Program-made: the position numbers and the translations under genes
In this document: positions 58,348 to 64,000 of the stretch, piece after piece
How positions within the stretch are numbered: position 1 is the first letter of the stretch
How the letters are laid out: every line of letters starts with the position of its first letter
Assembly (NCBI RefSeq): GCF_000695095.2
Contig: NZ_CP011454.1
Coordinates: 3,348,001-3,412,000, forward strand
DNA: 64,000 nt
From: Gemmatimonas phototrophica
GTDB lineage: Bacteria > Gemmatimonadota > Gemmatimonadetes > Gemmatimonadales > Gemmatimonadaceae
Direction of reading: 5' to 3'
The notes under the pieces: model-generated
The model's database searches: none
The model's input: only the letters and a program-made list of their open reading frames with translations
Told to the model about the DNA's origin: nothing

Positions 58348-60200
58348 CCGATCCGTCTTTCCTTGCCCTGCAGTCCGCCGTCGCCGGTCGCTTCTCGCTG
58401 GAGAGTGAACTGGGGCGCGGCGGCATGGGCATTGTGTTTCTGGCCCGCGACGTCATTCTCGAACGTCCGATCGCCATCAAGTTGCTCGCCCCCTCGCTCG
58501 CGGCACGAGCTGACATGCGGCGGCGCTTCCTGCGTGAAGCGCGGCTCGCGGCACAATGTTTTCACCCCAACATTGTCCCCATCCACGAAGTCGCTGAAGC
58601 GGGCGATCTGGCGTGGTTCGTCATGGGCTATGTGCCCGGAGAAACGCTGGCCGAGCGGTTGCGCCGCACGGGTCCTCTGCCAGCCAACAGTATCCGACGC
58701 ATTGGTCGCGAGATTGGCTGGGCCCTCGCCTATGCGCACGAACGCGGCGTGGTCCACCGTGATGTGAAACCCGAGAACATTCTCCTCGAACAGGGCACGG
58801 ATCGCGCACTGATTGCCGACTTCGGCATTGCCGTGGCGGACAGCGGTCCGCATGCGAGCGGTGAAGTGGCTGGTACCGCGCGATTCATGGCACCGGAACA
58901 GGCGCTTGGCGAGGCTGTTGATGGCCGCGCCGACCTGTATGCCCTGGGCGTTACGCTGTACCTCGCCGCCACCGGCACCTATCCGTTCGAAACCGGTAGC
59001 GCGCTGGCGTTGGTGGTGCAGCAGTCCTTGCAACGGGCGCCCTCGCTTCGCGAGAAGGCACCTGCGTTGCCCTCGTCATTGGCCGACGCCATCGATCAAT
59101 GCCTCGCCGCGCGCGCCGACGAGCGGTACGACCATGCCGCGGCCTTTGTTGCCGCGCTGGAACGAACACCGGACGGCGGCGAACTGCCGGTCGAAGTGCG
59201 CGCGGTGCGTACCGGGATGGCCAGCACCCTCTCACTGACTGATTGGGCGCTTGCCATCGCGTATGCGTCGTTCTTTCTCGTCCTCGGCGAAGAGGCGCAT
59301 TCATTTGGGCGCGCCATCATGAATGGCCTGGTACAGGGCATCCTCACCTTCACCGCAGGCGCAACACTGCTGCGGGCCGGAGAAACCCTGCTGGCGGCCC
59401 GACGGGCGCTCAAGCAGGGCGTTCGCCCCGACGACGTGATCGAGGCCCTGGCACCGCCGCCCGTGCCGCCGGTAACGCCGCTCTCTACGGGCAAGGGTCT
59501 TGCCCTGCTACTTGCTGGCGCGGGCGTGGCGCTTGGACAGGCCCAGATTGACGTCCTCGGCCTGCCCTCCACACTTGAGATGATCGGCAACGTCTTTACC
59601 TGGATTGCCCCGCCACTGCTCGTGCACCGGGCCATGGTGGGAGCCCAGTATGCGTCGGGATTGAGTAGCTGGGTCTACGCCTTTGTGCGGAAACCGTTGG
59701 CGGCCCGCGTGGTGGGGTGGCTGAACGGGCGGCACGCCTCGCCACCGGTCAAGGCCGTTCCGGCGAGCGCACCAACAGAGGTGCTGCTGGACCGCGCGGC
59801 ACACGAGGTCTTTGCGCGCCTGCCGCAGCATATGCAGCAGGAGTTGCGCGCTTTGCCGGAGGCAACCGCCGCGCTGGCACAGGAAGCCGTCGCGCTGCGC
59901 GCCAGAGCACAGGAGCTCTCTGGCGCCCTGCGGGCGCACCGGCAGTCGCCCGCTGCCGGCGAGAATGCACTGGCCGCGCTGCAGCAGGAGCAGGTCGTGG
60001 TGAACGCCCGCCTCGCGACGGCCATCACCGCACTCGAGGCCATCCGCCTCGACCTGCTGCGGCTCGACGCCAACCGCTCATTGCCCGGAAACCTCACGGA
60101 CCACCTCAACGTGGTTCGTGATCTGCAAAACCGCGTTGACGCCGATGACGACGTGCGCCGCCTGTTGCAGCCCCTGCGCCCCGAGCCGACTCCCGTCTGA
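58344..60200 (+). CDS. Hanks-type Ser/Thr protein kinase with membrane segments
   Basis: 618 residues. Kinase domain: Gly loop ELGRGGMGIVFLARD near residue 24, Lys in PIAIKLLAP, catalytic HRDVKPENIL near 138, DFGIAVADSG near 159 and APEQALGEAVDGRADLYALG. Behind it are three to four hydrophobic segments (DWALAIAYASFFLVLG, TFTAGATLLRAGE, LALLLAGAGVALGQA, NVFTWIAPPLLVH) and a C-terminal alpha-helical region rich in Ala, Leu and Arg (ALAQEAVALRARAQELSGAL), probably coiled coil, with no PASTA or other sensor domain. TTG start in a TTGA overlap with the small upstream gene. Signal and substrates unknown. Confidence 0.93.
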   Translation: MTDPSFLALQSAVAGRFSLESELGRGGMGIVFLARDVILERPIAIKLLAPSLAARADMRRRFLREARLAAQCFHPNIVPIHEVAEAGDLAWFVMGYVPGETLAERLRRTGPLPANSIRRIGREIGWALAYAHERGVVHRDVKPENILLEQGTDRALIADFGIAVADSGPHASGEVAGTARFMAPEQALGEAVDGRADLYALGVTLYLAATGTYPFETGSALALVVQQSLQRAPSLREKAPALPSSLADAIDQCLAARADERYDHAAAFVAALERTPDGGELPVEVRAVRTGMASTLSLTDWALAIAYASFFLVLGEEAHSFGRAIMNGLVQGILTFTAGATLLRAGETLLAARRALKQGVRPDDVIEALAPPPVPPVTPLSTGKGLALLLAGAGVALGQAQIDVLGLPSTLEMIGNVFTWIAPPLLVHRAMVGAQYASGLSSWVYAFVRKPLAARVVGWLNGRHASPPVKAVPASAPTEVLLDRAAHEVFARLPQHMQQELRALPEATAALAQEAVALRARAQELSGALRAHRQSPAAGENALAALQQEQVVVNARLATAITALEAIRLDLLRLDANRSLPGNLTDHLNVVRDLQNRVDADDDVRRLLQPLRPEPTPV

Positions 60201-60257
60201 CGGAGTATCTTGGGCAGGTTCGGTTGTCCCTCGACAATCCCTGCTCCAAGGTGCCCC

Positions 60258-60773
60258 ATGTTCCGGCTTCGCCACACCCTCGTGCTCGCCCTCTCCGCGG
60301 GCGCGCTCTTCGCCTGCGGTGGTACCGACCGCGCCACGTCCGACAGCACCACGGCATCATCCGCTGCCGCGGCAACTGCCACGATGGCCACCGCCGACTC
60401 GGGCGCCATGCAGGACGGCGATGAAAACATCGCCTGGACCAGCAACATCACCGATGGCGCCATCACCGAGATCACGGAACAGGTCACCTTTGGTACCGAT
60501 GGCACCGCCAAGCGCGTGCTCCGCTTCAGCAAAGACGGGGCGCTGCTGGAATACACGGAAACGCGCACGCAGATCGCACAGCAGAGCGACACGAGTCCGG
60601 CTCCCATGACGGTGGCCATGCAACTGACCTTCGCCGGTGATTCGGTGAGCTCGTCCAGCAAAACGGTGGATGGCGCCAACACGCCGGTACGCCCGTACGA
60701 AGTGGAAAACATTCGACGTCATGCCACCAGCATTCTCGAACGCCTCCGTACACCGTCTGCTCCACGGAACTGA
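60258..60773 (+). CDS. Hypothetical lipoprotein
   Basis: 171 residues. Lipobox SAGALFACGG with acylated Cys near residue 20, then a Ser/Thr/Ala-rich linker and a compact C-terminal domain with alternating beta strands (TEITEQVTFGTDGTAKRVLR, LLEYTETRTQIAQQ, VAMQLTFAGDSVSSSSK). I do not recognise the fold. AAGGTG precedes the ATG. Encoded three bases before the HerA-like ATPase GTG, so it shares a transcript with it. Confidence 0.75.
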   Translation: MFRLRHTLVLALSAGALFACGGTDRATSDSTTASSAAAATATMATADSGAMQDGDENIAWTSNITDGAITEITEQVTFGTDGTAKRVLRFSKDGALLEYTETRTQIAQQSDTSPAPMTVAMQLTFAGDSVSSSSKTVDGANTPVRPYEVENIRRHATSILERLRTPSAPRN

Positions 60774-60776
60774 CAC

Positions 60777-63227
60777 GTGACTGATTTCGAAACCCTCGGC
60801 GCCCTCTACCTCGGCAAGCGCTACGACATCCCCACGCGCACGCGCAGCCAGGACTTCGTGCTGTACGACGCGAAAGATCTGACGACGCACGCTGTGATCA
60901 TCGGCATGACCGGCAGTGGCAAAACCGGTTTGGGCATCGGCCTCATTGAAGAAGCCCTGATCGACAAGGTGCCGGTCATCGCCGTTGACCCCAAAGGCGA
61001 TCTTGGGAATCTGGCGCTGCGCTTTCCGAGCCTCGCGGCCAATGACTTCAGACCGTGGGTAGACCCGCAACAGGCCACGAACGCCGGGCTGTCGGCCGAT
61101 CAGTTTGCCGAACAGCAGGCGTCGTTATGGAAGAACGGATTGGAAGGTTGGGGGCAGGATGGTGCGCGCATCCAGCGTTTTCGCGATGCCGCCGACATCA
61201 CCATCTACACGCCGGGCAGCACCGCCGGCCGTCCGCTTTCGCTACTCAAGGCATTTGATGCGCCCCCGGCGGTCGTGCGCGAGGATGCCGAGGCGCTGCA
61301 GGAGCGGGTCAGTGCCACGGCCACCTCGCTGCTGGCGCTGTTGAACATTGAAGCCGACCCGATCTCCAGCCGCGAGCATATTCTGCTCGCCAACCTGCTG
61401 CATCATGCGTGGCAGGAAGGCCGGAGTCTCGATCTGGCGGCGCTCATTGGCGGCATTCAGAATCCGCCGTTCAGCACCGTGGGCGTCATGCCGCTCGACA
61501 CGGTGTTCCCGCCCAAGGATCGCATGGCGCTGGCTATGCAGCTCAACAATTTGCTGGCGTCGCCGGGATTCAAGACGTGGATGCAGGGCGAAGCCCTCGA
61601 CACGGCGAGTCTGTTGTACGACCCCAGCGGGAAGCCGCGCGGCAGCGTGATTTCCATTGCGCACCTCAATGATGCCGAGCGCATGTTCTTCATGACGCTC
61701 CTGTTGTCGGATATCCTGGCGTGGGTACGCACCCAGCCGGGCACCGGTTCGCTGCGCGCCATTTTGTACATCGATGAATTGTTCGGCTACATGCCACCGG
61801 TGGCCAACCCGCCCAGCAAAGTCTTGCTGCTCACACTGCTCAAGCAGGCGCGCGCCTTTGGGCTGGGCGTGGTGCTCTCCACACAGAACCCGGTGGATCT
61901 CGATTATCGCGGATTGTCGAACACCGGAACGTGGTTCATTGGTCGTCTGCAAACCGAGCGCGACAAGATGCGCGTGATGGAAGGCCTCGAAGGCGTGTCC
62001 GGTGGCCAGCCATTCGACAAGGCGGCCATGGAGCAGACCATCGCCGGGTTGGGCAAGCGGGTCTTCCTGTTGCACAGCGTGCACGAACCGGCGCCCATCA
62101 CCTTCGAAACCCGCTGGACCATGTCGTATCTCGCGGGGCCCATGACCCGTGAACAGATCAAGAGTGTGTCGGCGCAACAGGCATCGGCACCCGTCACGGC
62201 GGCGGGTACGGCATCGGCTCCGGCGCTGAGTACCAGCGGCACGGGCGGCGGACTGGCGGCGCTCGACGCGCGCGCGGCCACGCAGGCTCCGGTGTTGCCG
62301 CACGATGTTGCCCAGTACTACCTACCGCCCACCAAGGGCCATGCCGGTCCATTGGTCTATAATCCAGTAGTCCTCGGGCTGGCCGACGTCAGCTTTGCCA
62401 ACGCCAAGTTGGGGGTCACGGAGCAGCGGCGCGTCGCATTGCTGGCGCCGGTGGATGACGGCCCCATTGCTCTCGAGTGGGACAGCGCCGAGTCGGTCGA
62501 ACTGGAGCCGTCATTGCTCGAACAGTCGGCGCGCGATGGCGCCACCTTTGGGGCACTCCCTGCCGCCGCCAGCAAAGCCAAAAACTATGCGGTGTGGGCG
62601 AAGACGCTGCAGAAGTGGGTGGTGACCAACCAACAGGTCTCGCTCTTCAAGAGCGTCGCGTTCAAGACCACCTCCAACCCCGGAGAGTCGGAAGCGCAGT
62701 TCCGTATCCGCTTGCAGCTGTTGGCCCACGAAGCACGGGACGCAAAAATTGAGCAACTGCGTGGCAAGTACGCCACCAAACTCACCGCCATGCAGGACAA
62801 GTTGCGGCGTGCCGAACAGGCCATGCAGCGTGAGCAGGCGCAGGCGTCACAAGCAAAAATGGACACGGCCATTTCGGTGGGCGGCGCCATTCTTGGCGCG
62901 ATCTTCGGCCGCGGCAAGGTGGGCGTGGGGACCCTTGGCAAGGTGGCCACGGCCACGCGTGGCGCTGGACGCGCCGCACAGCAAGCCGGCGACGTCACGC
63001 GCGCGCAGGAAAGCCTGGAGGCCGTGCAACAGCAGTACGCTGACCTCGAAGCCAAACTGCAGGCCGAGGTGGACGCATTGGGCGCCGCCTACGACGCCCA
63101 GCAGGAAGCGTTGGAGGAGGTCGTCGTGAAAGCAAGGTCCGGCGACGTACAGATCCAGCTCTGTGCGCTGCTCTGGGTTCCCTTCACGAAAGATCCGCAC
63201 GGTATGGTGACGGCGGCCTGGCGCTGA
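60777..63227 (+). CDS. HerA/VirB4-like ATP-binding protein (DUF853-type)
   Basis: 816 residues. Walker A IIGMTGSGKTGLGIGLIEEA near residue 43, VIAVDPKGDLGNLALRFP, Walker B AILYIDELFGYMPP near 331 and a sensor segment VVLSTQNPVDLDYRGLSN then TGTWFIGRLQTERDKMRVME. These define the HerA-FtsK superfamily subset that pumps DNA or acts on other polymers. The C-terminal ~250 residues have an Ala/Gln/Glu-rich coiled coil (AQASQAKMDTAISVGGAILG inserted between helices) with a Gly-rich hydrophobic segment. GTG start. No nuclease (NurA) or secretion genes adjoin it, so its job is open. Confidence 0.88.
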   Translation: MTDFETLGALYLGKRYDIPTRTRSQDFVLYDAKDLTTHAVIIGMTGSGKTGLGIGLIEEALIDKVPVIAVDPKGDLGNLALRFPSLAANDFRPWVDPQQATNAGLSADQFAEQQASLWKNGLEGWGQDGARIQRFRDAADITIYTPGSTAGRPLSLLKAFDAPPAVVREDAEALQERVSATATSLLALLNIEADPISSREHILLANLLHHAWQEGRSLDLAALIGGIQNPPFSTVGVMPLDTVFPPKDRMALAMQLNNLLASPGFKTWMQGEALDTASLLYDPSGKPRGSVISIAHLNDAERMFFMTLLLSDILAWVRTQPGTGSLRAILYIDELFGYMPPVANPPSKVLLLTLLKQARAFGLGVVLSTQNPVDLDYRGLSNTGTWFIGRLQTERDKMRVMEGLEGVSGGQPFDKAAMEQTIAGLGKRVFLLHSVHEPAPITFETRWTMSYLAGPMTREQIKSVSAQQASAPVTAAGTASAPALSTSGTGGGLAALDARAATQAPVLPHDVAQYYLPPTKGHAGPLVYNPVVLGLADVSFANAKLGVTEQRRVALLAPVDDGPIALEWDSAESVELEPSLLEQSARDGATFGALPAAASKAKNYAVWAKTLQKWVVTNQQVSLFKSVAFKTTSNPGESEAQFRIRLQLLAHEARDAKIEQLRGKYATKLTAMQDKLRRAEQAMQREQAQASQAKMDTAISVGGAILGAIFGRGKVGVGTLGKVATATRGAGRAAQQAGDVTRAQESLEAVQQQYADLEAKLQAEVDALGAAYDAQQEALEEVVVKARSGDVQIQLCALLWVPFTKDPHGMVTAAWR

Positions 63228-63235
63228 CGCGCCAG
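63218..63235 (+). terminator. Hairpin overlapping the stop of the HerA-like gene
   Basis: CTGGCGC-TGAC-GCGCCAG, a 7-bp GC-rich stem whose loop contains the stop codon. No T-tract; weak evidence for termination between this gene and the convergent DUF547 gene. Confidence 0.35.
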
Positions 63236-63282
63236 CCGACCGACGTCACCTGACGCGTGCCCCAAGCACGATCAGATGGCGT

Positions 63283-64000
63283 TCACCGTGGCCGAGGTAA
63301 CGCGGCGGGTGGGGTGACGGAAGCGCCGGCCGGCCGCGCGGGCGCCTGGACGTTCAGCGACCAATCATACGATCGCCCCTGAACAAACACGGGCGGATTC
63401 CCCTCCGTGAGCCGTTTCTTCTGTTCTTCCTGGGCACGCAGGGTCACGTACGGCGCGACAAACTGTACCAACTCCTGTCGCGAGGAGGCAAAGTCGCGTT
63501 CGTACGCCACCATGACCTGGTTCACCCCCAGCACCCCACGGCGGTACCACGTCCACATGGTGTCCGACAATAGTCGCCGCGTCTGATCTTCCAGCTGCTC
63601 TTCCAGCCGGGCGCCCGTGTACGCCTCACTGCGCAACGGTGGCGCCCCCTTGGACGCCGGCACCACGGCGAAATGCATGCGAGGTTCGCGAAACTGCTTG
63701 CGCAACACCCGATGAAACACCTCGTCAAGGGTGTACACCTTCCCGCCCGCTCTCACCAGGCGCTCATTCCACGGCCCCTTGAGCTGCAACAGCCCCAGCG
63801 ACCGATTGATGTTCCGAATGGACTGGCGCTCGTGGTGCGTGAGAATGAGCTGGACGGTGTAGGCGTTGTAGGCGTTGATCCAGAAAGCCAGTCGCCCGTT
63901 TTCATCCAGCGCCTCCACCGTCACGGTGTCGAGTGAGGCCAGATAGCGCGTAAACGCTGGCGCCCGTTCCAATGCGTCGTAGTCCACCAGCCCCTGGCGG
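63283..64000 (-). CDS. DUF547-domain protein, N-terminus cut by window edge
   Basis: About 239 residues visible; the frame runs open to the window end, with RQGLVDYDALERAPAFTRYL at the edge, so an N-terminal portion and probably a signal peptide lie outside. DUF547 hallmarks: LAFWINAYNAYTVQLILTHH, INRSLGLLQLKGPWNERLV, TLDEVFHRVLRKQFREPRMH and FAVVPASKGAPPLRSEAYTG. The family's function is unknown; members are often secreted. A downstream ATG at 63987 would give an artificially short form lacking the GLVDYD segment. Confidence 0.9.
   Translation of the reverse strand, partial: RQGLVDYDALERAPAFTRYLASLDTVTVEALDENGRLAFWINAYNAYTVQLILTHHERQSIRNINRSLGLLQLKGPWNERLVRAGGKVYTLDEVFHRVLRKQFREPRMHFAVVPASKGAPPLRSEAYTGARLEEQLEDQTRRLLSDTMWTWYRRGVLGVNQVMVAYERDFASSRQELVQFVAPYVTLRAQEEQKKRLTEGNPPVFVQGRSYDWSLNVQAPARPAGASVTPPAALPRPR

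Overview
The window reads as a chromosome segment from a free-living, high-GC, Gram-negative aerobic bacterium. Outer-membrane proteins (an Omp85-type barrel, a TonB-dependent receptor), many lipoproteins and Tat/Sec signal peptides show a diderm envelope. The mix of S9/S15 peptidases, paired DUF4097 proteins behind an ECF sigma factor, bacterial Ser/Thr kinase, split ImuA-ImuB/DnaE2 mutasome and KaiC-like signalling fits Gemmatimonadota best; that placement is inference from gene content, since no rRNA is present. I see no tRNA, rRNA, insertion sequence, prophage or CRISPR array.

Layout. 1-521: 5' end of an Nramp manganese transporter with a perfect MntR-type operator, divergent from an outer-membrane barrel gene. 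1.8-4.8 kb: a large LuxR-type (LAL) regulator. 4.8-10.7 kb (minus strand): chromate transporter, D-amino-acid transaminase, LD-carboxypeptidase, rhodanese, Nudix hydrolase and gamma-glutamyltranspeptidase, closely spaced and probably partly co-transcribed, with a cell-wall/peptide recycling flavour. 10.8-16.6 kb: an overlapping DNA methylase / SNF2-type helicase pair, a candidate phage-defence module. 16.6-20.5 kb: HAD phosphatase, then an ECF sigma / anti-sigma / two beta-repeat proteins operon. 20.5-21.1 kb is non-coding and holds a ~262-nt imperfect palindrome, possibly a structured RNA. 21.1-24.6 kb: pterin dehydratase and the imuA-imuB translesion-synthesis pair. 24.6-27.1 kb: an S15 hydrolase divergent from a PadR regulator.

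27.2-31.4 kb (minus strand): complete pstS-C-A-B-B phosphate transporter with two different PstB ATPases whose sequence defects are complementary, predicting a heterodimer. 31.6-36.2 kb: P-type Ca2+-type ATPase, universal stress protein, Ca2+/cation antiporter. 36.2-37.5 kb: nucleotide pyrophosphatase-like lipoprotein. 37.5-37.9 kb: a photoactive yellow protein homologue. 38.0-41.7 kb: dnaE2 with an in-frame hexanucleotide microsatellite. 41.7-45.9 kb (minus strand): response regulator, small protein, tandem-domain KaiC-like ATPase and PAS histidine kinase joined by stop/start overlaps. 46-49 kb: small stress/membrane proteins, YidB, TerB/DUF697-like protein and a Tat metallophosphoesterase. 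49.2-55.5 kb: TonB receptor, CehA/McbA metallohydrolase, S9 peptidase. 55.5-64 kb: a large palindromic low-complexity repeat, a Cys-cluster protein, cspA with a strong terminator, an esterase, a small protein coupled to a Ser/Thr kinase, a lipoprotein, a HerA-like ATPase and the truncated end of a DUF547 protein.

Functional links. imuA-imuB and dnaE2, 14 kb apart, share an 11-bp-period direct repeat (TTCGG-N6-TTCGG) just before their start codons, which I propose is the local SOS (LexA) operator. The photoactive yellow protein, KaiC-type signalling operon and error-prone polymerase lie within 9 kb; whether they work together is speculation.
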